Assembly (NCBI GenBank): GCA_029834535.1
Contig: JAQMWT010000319.1
Span: forward strand, 1-64,000
DNA: 64,000 nt
Reading direction: 5' to 3'
From: Chrysophaeum taylorii
Lineage: Eukaryota; Sar; Pelagophyceae; Pelagomonadales; Pelagomonadaceae
The translations under genes and the position numbers were made by a program. Positions 39,535 through 48,995 of the stretch are shown here, one piece after another (position 1 is the first letter of the stretch; the number at the start of each line of letters is the position of its first letter). The notes beneath the pieces are model-generated. The model saw only the letters and a list, made by a program, of their open reading frames with translations. It ran no database searches and was not told the DNA's origin.

Positions 39535-42500
39535 ATGTCGGGGTGGGGCGATGGCGAAGCCGTGCTGGTGGCCGACGAGGCCGAGGGGTGGGTATCGGGC
39601 GTGGTCACCAAGTGCGAGGGGATCGGGCTCCAAGCCGAGCTGCGCATTCGCGTCGGGGCCGACGACAGCACCAAGACGAAGATGGTTGTGGCGAAGGGCG
39701 GGGAGGTGGAGCGGCTGGAGGGCCTGCGGGACGCGGACGACCTCGCGAGCCTCGACAGCCTGACGGAGGGTGCGCTCCTGGAGGGGCTGCGTCGGCGGTA
39801 CGCGCGGGACGAGATCTACACGTCGATCGGCGGCATCGTGATCGCGGTGAACCCGTTTCGCGAGCTGGAAATAATGTACGGCGAAGAGGCCATGGCCGGC
39901 GCCGCGTCTAGTTCGAAGCCGCACCCTTACGTCCTCGCCGAGGCGGCCGCGCGAGGACTGTGCCGCGACCGGCGGTGCCAGAGCGTCCTGATCAGCGGCG
40001 AGTCGGGCGCGGGCAAGACGGAGACGGTCAAGCACGCGCTCCGGTACCTCGCGTTCCGGAGCAGTCAGGGGCGCGGAGGCGTCGACGAGCTTCTGCTGAA
40101 GACGAACCCAATTCTCGAGGCGTTCGCGAACGCCAAGACCCTGCGGAACGACAACTCGTCGAGGTTCGGAAAGTACGTCCGAGTCTACGTCGAGCCGACG
40201 ACCGGCCGCGTCTCGTCGGCGTCGATCGCGAGCTATTTGTTGGAGAAGGTCCGGGTGGTGGCGCAGCTCGAGGGCGAGCGGAACTTTCACGTATTCTACC
40301 AGCACGTCCGGGCGGCGCGGCGGGACCCAAAATCGTACGCGACGCTCGCGAACGGCGGCGTCGTAAACGTCGCGGGCGTCGACGACGCGCGCGTCTGGAC
40401 GAACGAGACGGCGCCGGCGCTGCGGTTCGTTGGCGTTGGAGACGAAGAGGCCGTGACGCGCGTGTTGGAGGCGACGCTCGCGCTCGGCCAGCTCGAGTTC
40501 GAGCCTCTGGAGATCGCCGGACAGGACGACGGATCGCGCGTCGTTTTCCCCGACGACGCGGCCGCGGCGCTCGGGGTCCGAGCGGAGGCGCTCGCCGAGG
40601 CGCTCACGACGCGCCAGGTCGGGTCCGCGAGGGCGACCAACTCGGTCGACGCCGCCAAGCGCGGCCGCGACGCCCTCGCGAAAGCGTTGTACGAGCGCCT
40701 CTTCGAGTGGCTGGTGTCGCGCCTCAATAAGGCGATGGCCGCGCCCGACGGCAGCAGCAACTCGGCGTGGTCGTCGCGACCAAGCGTAGACCAGGACGAC
40801 GACGGCGACGACGACGACGAGAAGAAGAAGAAGAACGGGGCGGCGGCGGCGGCGTCGTCTTCGTCGTCGCGCGACGACCAGCAGCTGTTCGTGGGGTTGC
40901 TGGACATTTTCGGGTTCGAGTGCTTCGAGCACAACTCCCTCGAGCAGCTTTTGATAAACTACGCGAACGAACGACTCCAAGCCCACTTCAACGCGGTGGT
41001 CTTCGCGAACGAGGCGCGCGAGTACGAGGCCGAGGGCGTTCCGGTGGCGGCGGTCGCCTTCGTCGACAACTCGGCGGTCGTCGAGACGATCGAAACCTGC
41101 GTGGTGGGGCCTCTCGAGGACGAGTGCGCCCTGCGGAGCGGCGGCGATTCCGGTCTCCCGGTCAAGTTTGCCGCCGTCCGCGCCAAGAAGCAGCAGGCCC
41201 CCGCGAACGTCCTCAGTACCGACGGCGCGAAGTTCACGATTCGACATTTCGCGGGGGCGGTGACGTACGCGGTGGAGGGCTTCGTCGCCAAGAACCGCGA
41301 CGCGTTGCCCGAAGGTCTCGCGCTTCTGGCGGCCTCGTCGTCCTCGTTTTCTATGATCGCCGGTCTTCTCGGAGGCGGCGCCGCGCGCCGCGTCGACGAC
41401 AGCAAGGCGTCGGGCGCGCGCCGCGGGCGAAGGGCCGCGCAGCGCAAGCTCGGGGTCGCGCGGTCGTTCGGCGCCTCGCTCAAAGCCCTCGCAGCGACCA
41501 TCGAGGCGACCGACCCGCACTTCGTGCGGTGCGTCAAGCCCAACGGCAAGCAGGCGCCTTGCCACTTCCGCGGCGCCAAGGTCCTCGAACAGCTCCGGTA
41601 CATGGGCGTCCTCGAGATCGTCGAGGCGCGCCGCCGCGGCTACGCTCGCCGCTACGACCACGCGGCCTTCCGGCGCCGGTTCTACGCGACGATCCTCGCG
41701 GATAAAGCAAAACCAGACGCCGAGCCACAGGCCGTCGCCGACGCGCTTCGCGAAGCGATCGGCGCCGCCGACGCAGACGCGGCAGCGACGATTGCCGTCG
41801 GCAAGACCAAGACCTTCGTGCGCGCCGAGGCCCACGAGGCCCTCGAAGCGGGCCGCGACGCCGCGCTCCGGTCCTCGGCTCTCGCAGCCCTCGCGCAAGC
41901 GGCCCTCGTCGGCGCGGACGCCCTCGAAGAGGCCCTCCGGCTCGCCGCCGGCGAGCTCCGGCTCCGCGGTCCCCAGATCGATTCGGCGCGCGAAAAGCTC
42001 GCCGACCTGCGCGTCGACGAGCTCGCGCTCAAAGCCGAAAAGGCTCTCGACGAGGTTCACCCGGGGCTCGGGGTCGACCAGCTCGCGCGCGTCCTCGATG
42101 CCGTGTCCGACGTGCTCCACCGCCTCCCTTCCGACGCCGAAGCGGCCGAAAGCCTCGCCGATCGCGCGGACGCCCTCCGGCGGCGGATCGCCGCGCTCGA
42201 CGCGTGCTCGCGTGCCGAAGCCCAGGCCACGAGGGCCCTCGCTTCGCCGACGTCCACCCGAGACCTCGAGGAGGTGAGCGCGGCCCTCGAAGCCTGCCTC
42301 TTCGAGCTCGACAAGCCCGTCTACGACGCGGCCCCCGAGGCCCACGCCGCGACGGCCGTCCTCCAGCTCGTCAACGAGCACCTCGAGGCCGCCAAGGAGG
42401 CGGTAGTCCCCCAAAAAAAAGAAGAGCCAACGCCGCCGCCGCCGCCGCCGCCGCCATTGCCCCAGATGGCATCAATCCCGGAGGACGACCGACCGCGGGC

Positions 42501-44508
42501 GCGCACGCAGATGAGCGTCGACGCCGACCTCGCGAGGCGACTCCAGAGCGAGTGGGAGGCCGAGGACCTGGCGGTTCCGGCGTCTACGAAAAAGCCGACG
42601 TCTTCTTCTTCTTCGTGGCTCGACGAGCGCGAGCGCGGCATGGCGCAGGAATTTTTCCTGCGGTTCACCCGCGAGATCGCCGAAGTCGTGTCCCATTCCG
42701 ACCTCGAGCGACACGACCGGCTCGCGGCGGGCGTCTGCGTCGTCAAGGTCAAGGGAAACGCCCAGGCCGCCGACTGGAAGCTGCTGCGGCTCACGACCAA
42801 CCACAAGCTCGCCTGGCAGCCCCTCGCGACCCCGACATCCAAGACCTCCAGCAGCATCCGGCGCGTCGTCTCCAAGGTCCGGTCGGACGGCGCTTCGGGC
42901 ATTCGCGTCGACGCGATCTTGCGCGTCGCGATCGGACCCGAGAAACCCAAATCCTCGTTCGTCGACGCGGCGCACCTCAACGCCGAACGTGCGGGCTTGG
43001 GGATCCCGAGCCGCTGGTTCTACCTCACCATCAGCACCAAGGACCGCGACTACGTCTTTGGCTTTCCGCGCGCGTCGTCCTCGCCGGGCGTCGTCGACGA
43101 CGGCTACCTCGAGCTCTTGTACTGGGCGACGAGCGTCGAGCGCCTCGCCGACGCGTACCGCCGCCACGCGCGGACCTTTGGCGACGGCTGCCTCGCGCGC
43201 GCGCAGCGCGTCTTCGCGGCCGAGATGCGCCACCAGGAGGATCCCTCGCCCCTCTCTCGCCTCTGCCCCGCGCTTCGCCCGCTCGCGCACGTCGTGGCGA
43301 CCACCTTCGAACGTCACCCCAAGGCGAGAGAGGCCGGCCTCGGCGCGCCCTTCGGGACGCGCGCTTCCGCGCGCTTCGCGACCCACGCCTCCTGGCTCTG
43401 CGCGGCCATCCTCGACCCCCCGCCCCCCGCGTCCTACGCGACCGTCGTCGTCCTTCGCGCGGAAGAGTCGTCGTCGTCAGACTTCGTTGCCGGCGAGGCA
43501 GCCCTCGCGCCGAACGGCCGCGCAAAAAGACCAAACCGACACCTCCCTACCGTCGAGGCGGCCGTCGCCTACGCCGTCGCCAACGACCTCGTCCCCGCCG
43601 ACGACCGCGCTCCCCTCAACGCCCGGACCTCGCGACGCCTCGTCCCGACGAGGGACCCGAACCAGCCGCGCGTCGCGAGCCAGCGACGCCTCGCCGCGAC
43701 CAGACAGCTCCCGCCCGACCCGACCCCCGTCCACCTCTTCGCCGCCTGCGCCAAGCTCGACCCCGACCTCGTCGAGGCCCTCGTCCTCCGCTGCCGCCTC
43801 CGCGTCGACGGACGCTACCGACCCCCGCCCTCGCAGCGCGACGCCAACCCCAACGCGCCCTGCTGGCCCTCCTGGAAATCTGTCGCCGGCGATTCCCTCG
43901 CCTTCATGGAACCCGAGCGCGACATGACCCCCCTCTGCTTCGTCGTCACGTGGTGCGACGTCCTCGGCGAAGTCGCCGTCGAGCGCGTCGTCAGACGACT
44001 CCTCCTTCTGCGCGCCGACCCGGCCCTCGACGACGGACACCCCGCCGTCAAGTTTCCCCCCACCGCCTCCGCCATCGCCAACGGCTCCGTCCTCATCGTC
44101 CGCACCCTCCTCCACTCGGGCGCCGACCCCGACGGACGCACCTCCGACGGACGCACCCTCCTCCACGTCCTCTGCCTCGTCAACTCGCAGCCCCAACGCA
44201 GACCCCTCCTCGAGGCCCTCGTCAACGCCGGCGCCGACGTCGACGCCGTCGTCCCCTCCACCGGCGACACCGCCCTCCACCTCGCCGCGAAGGACGGCCT
44301 CCTCGACGTCGTCCTCGGACTCGTCGAGTTCCAGGCAAATACCCTCCTCGCGAATGCCTCCGGCCTCACGCCCGCCGACGCGGCCCTCTTCGAACTCCAG
44401 ACCCTCGACGACCCCAATCACGAAGATTTGCCCGTCCCGCCCGAAGAAGAAGAAGACCTCGACAAAAGAAAGGATAACATCAAGCACTGTTTCGATCTCC
44501 TCTCCTGA
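39535..44508 (+). CDS. Myosin heavy chain with PH-like region and C-terminal ankyrin repeats
   Basis: The protein has 1657 residues. An SH3-like start (~1-60) precedes a complete motor (~75-780). The P-loop is GESGAGKTE (~154), switch I is NDNSSRFGKY (~205), switch II is DIFGFECFEHNS (~457) and the actin-binding segment is FVRCVKPNGK (~663). A low-complexity Asp/Lys/Ala insertion interrupts the motor at ~400-445. After the converter (KTKTFVRAEAHEALE) the expected IQ motif reads LAALAQAALVGADALEEAL, without the IQ core, so light-chain binding is doubtful. A poly-Pro run (~966) precedes a folded region (~1020-1250) that looks PH-like. Two or three ankyrin repeats follow (~1505-1625), including GRTLLHVLCLV and GDTALHLAAKDGLLDVV. 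There is no coiled coil, so it is likely a monomeric actin motor. Confidence 0.88.
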   Translation: MSGWGDGEAVLVADEAEGWVSGVVTKCEGIGLQAELRIRVGADDSTKTKMVVAKGGEVERLEGLRDADDLASLDSLTEGALLEGLRRRYARDEIYTSIGGIVIAVNPFRELEIMYGEEAMAGAASSSKPHPYVLAEAAARGLCRDRRCQSVLISGESGAGKTETVKHALRYLAFRSSQGRGGVDELLLKTNPILEAFANAKTLRNDNSSRFGKYVRVYVEPTTGRVSSASIASYLLEKVRVVAQLEGERNFHVFYQHVRAARRDPKSYATLANGGVVNVAGVDDARVWTNETAPALRFVGVGDEEAVTRVLEATLALGQLEFEPLEIAGQDDGSRVVFPDDAAAALGVRAEALAEALTTRQVGSARATNSVDAAKRGRDALAKALYERLFEWLVSRLNKAMAAPDGSSNSAWSSRPSVDQDDDGDDDDEKKKKNGAAAAASSSSSRDDQQLFVGLLDIFGFECFEHNSLEQLLINYANERLQAHFNAVVFANEAREYEAEGVPVAAVAFVDNSAVVETIETCVVGPLEDECALRSGGDSGLPVKFAAVRAKKQQAPANVLSTDGAKFTIRHFAGAVTYAVEGFVAKNRDALPEGLALLAASSSSFSMIAGLLGGGAARRVDDSKASGARRGRRAAQRKLGVARSFGASLKALAATIEATDPHFVRCVKPNGKQAPCHFRGAKVLEQLRYMGVLEIVEARRRGYARRYDHAAFRRRFYATILADKAKPDAEPQAVADALREAIGAADADAAATIAVGKTKTFVRAEAHEALEAGRDAALRSSALAALAQAALVGADALEEALRLAAGELRLRGPQIDSAREKLADLRVDELALKAEKALDEVHPGLGVDQLARVLDAVSDVLHRLPSDAEAAESLADRADALRRRIAALDACSRAEAQATRALASPTSTRDLEEVSAALEACLFELDKPVYDAAPEAHAATAVLQLVNEHLEAAKEAVVPQKKEEPTPPPPPPPPLPQMASIPEDDRPRARTQMSVDADLARRLQSEWEAEDLAVPASTKKPTSSSSSWLDERERGMAQEFFLRFTREIAEVVSHSDLERHDRLAAGVCVVKVKGNAQAADWKLLRLTTNHKLAWQPLATPTSKTSSSIRRVVSKVRSDGASGIRVDAILRVAIGPEKPKSSFVDAAHLNAERAGLGIPSRWFYLTISTKDRDYVFGFPRASSSPGVVDDGYLELLYWATSVERLADAYRRHARTFGDGCLARAQRVFAAEMRHQEDPSPLSRLCPALRPLAHVVATTFERHPKAREAGLGAPFGTRASARFATHASWLCAAILDPPPPASYATVVVLRAEESSSSDFVAGEAALAPNGRAKRPNRHLPTVEAAVAYAVANDLVPADDRAPLNARTSRRLVPTRDPNQPRVASQRRLAATRQLPPDPTPVHLFAACAKLDPDLVEALVLRCRLRVDGRYRPPPSQRDANPNAPCWPSWKSVAGDSLAFMEPERDMTPLCFVVTWCDVLGEVAVERVVRRLLLLRADPALDDGHPAVKFPPTASAIANGSVLIVRTLLHSGADPDGRTSDGRTLLHVLCLVNSQPQRRPLLEALVNAGADVDAVVPSTGDTALHLAAKDGLLDVVLGLVEFQANTLLANASGLTPADAALFELQTLDDPNHEDLPVPPEEEEDLDKRKDNIKHCFDLLS

Positions 44509-44816
44509 TTCATCTCAACCTGCCAACGACTCCCCTACTCTCCGCGTCTCTTTGTCTCTGCTGGATGCTTTCTCTCTTCAATTGATCTCTGATTTCAGTT
44601 CAAGACGGATCTCCGCCACACCTTTTTTTTGTGTCTCTTGAAAGCCCGTGCGTGCTCCCGAGGTCACGTCGTCGTCGTCGTCGTCGTCGCACCCCTCGAC
44701 GCCGATGATGACCCAGCCGCGATTTTTATCGCCCGACTCGGCCCACCACCGCCAATACAGATTCACATTGCGTCGTGCTTCGTAACACCGGCGGTTCGAC
44801 ACTAATAAAAACCACC
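44509..44816 (+). other. Intergenic region between myosin and the TIR element
   Basis: No gene is visible. It has a (GTC)n microsatellite near 44667-44687, and a CGACACTAATAAAA sequence (44797-44810) that partly repeats the adjacent TIR. Confidence 0.5.
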
Positions 44817-46452
44817 CGACACTAAAAATTACCCGCTCTTTAGCTTCCGCAGAGCTAGGGAGGCCACCAGAGCCGAGCCGAAGGTGGCGAAGCGCCCCAA
44901 GGCATGGAAGGAGCCTGGGCGGGCCCCTATGACTGACTGACTGACTGACTGACTAACTGACAGCCCGGGAGAAGCGGCAGCGACAAAAAACGGCTCCGAA
45001 CTTGGACCGAAGCGAGTTTTTTTCAACAAGAAAGAAAGAAAGAAAACGGGTGGACGCGGAAATGAAAAGAACCCCCAGCAGCAGAAAGTTTTTCTTCGCG
45101 GAGGCCTTAGCGTATTGCGAGAAGGAAGGAGTAGGGGCCAAGAAGTGCATGACTGACCACCCAGAGTGGATTGAGCTCATCACCTTTAGACAGCTCGACG
45201 ATAGACTGAAGGAGCGTGTTTTGTTTGATGAAACAGCCGCGACGCACGCTCGAAACTCGGACCGGATGTCGCTCACGCCGAAGGAGGAGCAGGCGCCTGT
45301 GAAATGGATTGTTGAGAGCAACAAGGCCCGCGCCGCGCCACGCTGCGGAGAGATTGGAGTCAAAGTGCGCCATATTTTACTCCTCAATCCTCGACTTCAG
45401 AACTGGCGCGGCGGCCGACGCGAGAAAGTCCCGTTAAACAACGCCAACTACAAACTTGTGTGCGGCCATTCGCCGTCGGAAGAATTATTCATAGGTTTCT
45501 TCGCCCGCAACTCGCACCGGATCAGCACGAAGATCACTCAAAATAATCGAGGCGAAGCGTGTGGCTGCGAACTGCGAAGAGATAGTCGAGGAGTACTTTC
45601 TTCGCGGGCATCCACGGAGTCACTTCGCGCCGAGCTCAAGGCCGCGGGGATTATGGAGGAGCATGGCGCCATATCGGACCCCCGCCTTGTCCTGAACCTC
45701 GACGAGATGCCCCAGTTCGTGGACTACGCCGACAACAAAGGGAATGCCAAGACCAAGTTTGGGGCCGGCAAGGGTGACGTCTGCTGGGCCGAGGCCTATG
45801 ACTACCGCGAGTGCAACACTGTCATGATGTGCTGGGGCCTGTGCGGGCCGCGATGGATGCGGCTGTCTCGGCATGCTTCGAGTCGTGGCAGCGCTGCTAG
45901 GACGGCTGCGGCCTTCACAACGGCGCCGTGTGCGACGCCCGCAAACTCAAGTACTGCGAGATCTGCGGGGACCTCAAATGGAAGCGGTGCAGTAAGAAGG
46001 CGTGCAAAAAGGCGCTGGAGGATCTTGCATTTGCCGTGCCGGATGATGCTGAAGATGAGGAGGAGGAGGACAGCAACGCCGAATTCGAGCGCGAGATCGG
46101 TCACGATCGTCGCCGCCGTCGGCGACCCCAGCCACAAACCAACCAGCTACCTGAGACCCGCCCAAAGCAGCGACCCCACCGAGACTTCGGGAGCTACGGT
46201 CGTGCTTATTTCGACACCTAGTGCCCCTAGTGAGCCATCCCCCCCTTCCTCATGCCTGGTAATTTTTAGTGCCGGGTACTGCTCGACATTACCCCACACC
46301 ATGCCACGATCTCCTTTCGGATCTGGGGCACGCCACGCCATACCCCAGTTTAGCGGAGTGGTCGGGAGTACTCCTGAGCGTCTCGCATCCATAGTTGGTC
46401 GAGTTCGGTCCATGGTACTGCCCTTGCAACAAAACTGTAATTTTTAGTGTCG
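44817..46452 (+). mobile_element. DNA transposon relic with perfect 16-bp terminal inverted repeats
   Basis: CGACACTAAAAATTAC at 44817-44832 is matched exactly in inverted orientation at 46437-46452, giving a 1636-bp unit. The trinucleotide ACC precedes the left end and follows the right end, a possible 3-bp target duplication. A second right-end-like copy (GGTAATTTTTAGTGCCGG) lies at about 46257-46274, so the true end may be internal or two elements may overlap. A (GACT)n microsatellite lies at 44931-44957. The content is a decayed DDE transposase. Confidence 0.65.
45062..46221 (+). pseudogene. DDE transposase remnant, pogo/CENP-B-like, with Cys-rich tail
   Basis: The first in-frame ATG is 45062. 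The N-terminal part resembles CENP-B/pogo helix-turn-helix regions: SLTPKEEQAPVKWI, then a WRGG and FFARNSHRISTK pattern. A frame excursion at ~45545-45610 (IEAKRVAANCEEIVEEYFLRG in the other frame) is needed to keep the alignment. VLNLDEMPQF holds the first catalytic Asp of the DDE triad. The second and third acidic residues are not found, and the frame degrades after 45850, so an internal deletion is likely. In another frame a Cys-rich end (DARKLKYCEICGDLKWKRCSKKAC) suggests a zinc-binding tail. Superfamily placement is tentative. Confidence 0.5.
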
Positions 46453-47040
46453 ACCCGCCTGTAGTAGGACGGTTCTCGTGGTCGAGACTCTTGTTGGGAC
46501 CCAGTCCCATTTCGATTTCAACAAGCCTCGAAGCACGTCGCGCCACGTCATGAAGTACGCACGACTCAACTTCAATTTCTGACGAACAGAACCAAGAAAG
46601 GTCTTGTTATTACGCGTGTGATTGATTACACCACATCTAATATTGGTGGTTTTCGATTTACGACTCCGCGTCCGTACGAGATCTAAACTATCATCAGAGG
46701 AATAATTAATACCACGTCCTGGGCGAGCGGCAGGCCCGGAGGAAGGAAGGGAGGAAGGAAGGAAGGAAGGAAGACGACCACATAGATTGAAGCAGCAGGA
46801 GCATGGTCAATGCAGGTTGGAGGCCGCAGCGGCGGCGAGTGTGGTAATACAGAGTCGTGGCGGCACCACCACGGCGCGCGCGGTTACTATGAAATAGGCT
46901 CGGTGGGACCAGTGGTCCCACCGGGACGAGGAAGATGTCCTCCCTTCTGGTCGAGTAAAACTCAATGGAAGAAGACGGCGACGGGAGATTAGAAAACAAG
47001 GGAGGGTCGTCGCCAGTCAGAATAATACGAAGAGAGGGTC
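46453..47040 (+). other. Intergenic region, no gene recognised
   Basis: About 590 bp. It is more AT-rich at the left and has a (GGAA)n tract at ~46738-46773. A long minus-strand open frame here continues past the HSF stop in another frame but shows no domain. Confidence 0.5.
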
Positions 47041-47699
47041 TCAGATCCACTGTCTGGGCTTTGGTTGCAAGAGCGCGCAGGCATCGTTCATCGAAAGAAG
47101 GCATTTCGCGGCGTCGGCGAGCGAGAGCATGTCGTCGCCGCCACCAGCAGGGCTGTGGTCGTTGGCGGCGGGATCGTTCTCGATCTGACTGTGCTGGCGC
47201 GGCGGAAATGGGAGACAGCGCAAGTCGTCGTCGTCGCGGTTTAGGATCGCGGGCGAGAGCGCGGGCCTTCGACGGGGCGGCGCGCCGTCGGCGTCCTCGA
47301 GCATCTCGCGCTTCTTCCGTCTCACGAGCGGACGCAGCGCCAAGAGACCATCGAGATCCGTGCAGGCCGGCGCGCCGGCGACCTTGTGGTAGCAGACGCC
47401 GCGCGACTTGTTCCGGTCGAGGCGGTCGCGCGACGTATACGACCGATGATACCCGAAATTGTTGAGCTGGCGTTGGAACGAGGAGAATTTGGCGGTTTTG
47501 TAGTAGCGCGGCAGGGCTTTCTGCGCGCGCGGGGACACTCGGCAGGCAGGCGCCAGAGAAGACACACAAATCGCACCTCGAGCTTGGCCGGGTCCGGGAT
47601 GATGATGGCTCCTCGGTCCCAGATGATGTCGGGGATCTCCTCAAACATCTTTTTGAGCTGGCGCATGAAGGCCGTCGTCGCGCGCCCGTTGCCCTCCAT
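47041..47699 (-). CDS. Heat-shock-factor-type transcription factor (short), one 56-nt intron
   Basis: Exon 1 (47699-47577) encodes MEGNGRATTAFMRQLKKMFEEIPDIIWDRGAIIIPDPAKLE. A GT-AG intron at 47521-47576 leads to KALPRYYKTAKFSSFQRQLNNFGYHR in exon 2 (47520-47041). Together these make one HSF DNA-binding domain (~10-95), including the recognition helix FSSFQRQLNNFG and a basic RDRLDRNKSRG wing. The total is about 200 residues. No HR-A/B trimerisation coiled coil follows; the tail is charged and Pro/Arg-rich with KKRE as a possible nuclear signal. Heterokonts carry many short HSF-like proteins, so this may not be a heat-response factor. Confidence 0.88.
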
Positions 47700-47995
47700 C
47701 GTGCGTGTCGCCAATAAGTCGACCACTCTGACGACGACGACAAGGGTTGTTCGTACGACGAACAATTTGTTCTTTCTTCTATGAAGGAAAGGAAAGACGA
47801 CGACCTATTTTGTTGGGAAAGAAAAAAAACAATCAATGTCAACGGTAGATATTTGTGTGCTGCAACCTGTGTTGCCCTTTGGGGCTCTTCAAGATTCGAA
47901 TTAAGTTTTCCGAAACGAAAGATTCCGACTTTTTTTACTTTACTTGGGATTTTTACTACTAGGAAAAAATAAGTAAAGTAAAAGGTGGTCCAGCC
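47700..47995. promoter_or_regulatory. Divergent spacer between the HSF gene and RPC4
   Basis: About 296 bp with AT-rich patches, poly-A and poly-T runs and no open gene. It must contain the promoters of both genes. A heat-shock element (inverted nGAAn triplets) is not clear: only scattered GAA/TTC units are seen near 47890-47910. Confidence 0.4.
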
Positions 47996-48848
47996 ATGGC
48001 GCCACCAAAGGCGGTGAAGAGCGATGGCGGCGCCAAGCAACCGCGAAAGTTCGCGCCGCGAGCCCCGAAGCGGCGGCCGACGCAGCCTGTGGCCCCCAAG
48101 CTCGAGCCGACCGAGGCTCCTCCCCCGACGGGGAACGAGGCGGGGGGGCGGCTACGACGCGGTGGTGTGTTTGACTCTTTGGCGATGTGAGGCAGGCGCA
48201 GGCGATCGGAATCGCAGCACCCCCCAGGGTGTCGCGTTCTTCGAGGCGGCGCCGGCTGCTCGGGCGCAGAGCAAGTCGGGCGGGGGGTCGACGACGAAGA
48301 AGGAGGAGCTCGAGGACGTGAGAATCGACGATCGTGATCGGACGAAAGACGTTCTCGAGGGCGACGACGAGCCCGACGACGACCCCCTCGCGCCCATCAT
48401 GCTGACGGCGACGAAGACGGAGGAAGTGCCGCCGCAGACGGAGGACCAAGCCGAGGACCAATCCGAGGCACGTCGGGCGGCGACTAATTCCCTCTTTTCC
48501 TCGGACGACGACCTCTTCGTCTTTCAACTCCCGACGCGCCTGCCCGCCAGCCTCAAGCGCAGGGACGACGAGGCCACGGATGAGGGACTCTTCGAGCCCC
48601 TCACCAAGCTCGAGCCCGGACCCATCGGCAAGCTCCAGATTCTCAAATCGGGGAGGGCCAGGCTTCTCTTTGGGGACGACATCCTCGACGTGCACCCTGG
48701 CCTCGAGTGCTCCATGCTCCAGCAGGTCGTCGCCGTCGACGACGACCACTTTACCATCCTCGGAAACGTCGCCAAAAAAGTCCTCGTCACGCTGCGCTGC
48801 GAGGAGGAGGCCGACGCCGACATCGACGACGACATGGATATTCGCTGA
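47996..48848 (+). CDS. POLR3D: DNA-directed RNA polymerase III subunit RPC4, one very short intron
   Basis: Exon 1 (47996-48161) encodes MAPPKAVKSDGGAKQPRKFAPRAPKRRP, a basic start of the kind found in RPC4/RPC53. A GT-AG intron of 34 nt (48162-48195), or 40 nt with the next AG, joins it to the long acidic middle. The conserved C-terminal domain follows: PIGKLQILKSGRARLLFGDDILDVHPGLECSMLQQVV and FTILGNVAKKVLVTLRCEEE. RPC4 pairs with RPC5 in Pol III and acts in termination and reinitiation. The length, about 272 residues, is shorter than human (398). Position-specific C-terminal similarity makes the call strong. Confidence 0.85.
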
Positions 48849-48995
48849 TGTTTTAAAATGGAGGATAATTCCGACTCTAGAGATACCCCAGATAGCAGGA
48901 TCCTTTTTCAACACAACACAACACAACACACCACACCGTACGTGTGTCGTCATCATCACCCTCTGCGAAGGAGGTGGCAAGGTGGAGGCCTGATA

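Noticed and set aside
39520-42414. 964-residue minus-strand ORF
   Set aside because: It is antisense to the myosin motor, a codon-bias shadow.
42204-44477. 757-residue plus-strand ORF in another myosin frame
   Set aside because: It is Arg/Pro-rich, overlaps conserved PH-like and ankyrin coding sequence, and has no motif.
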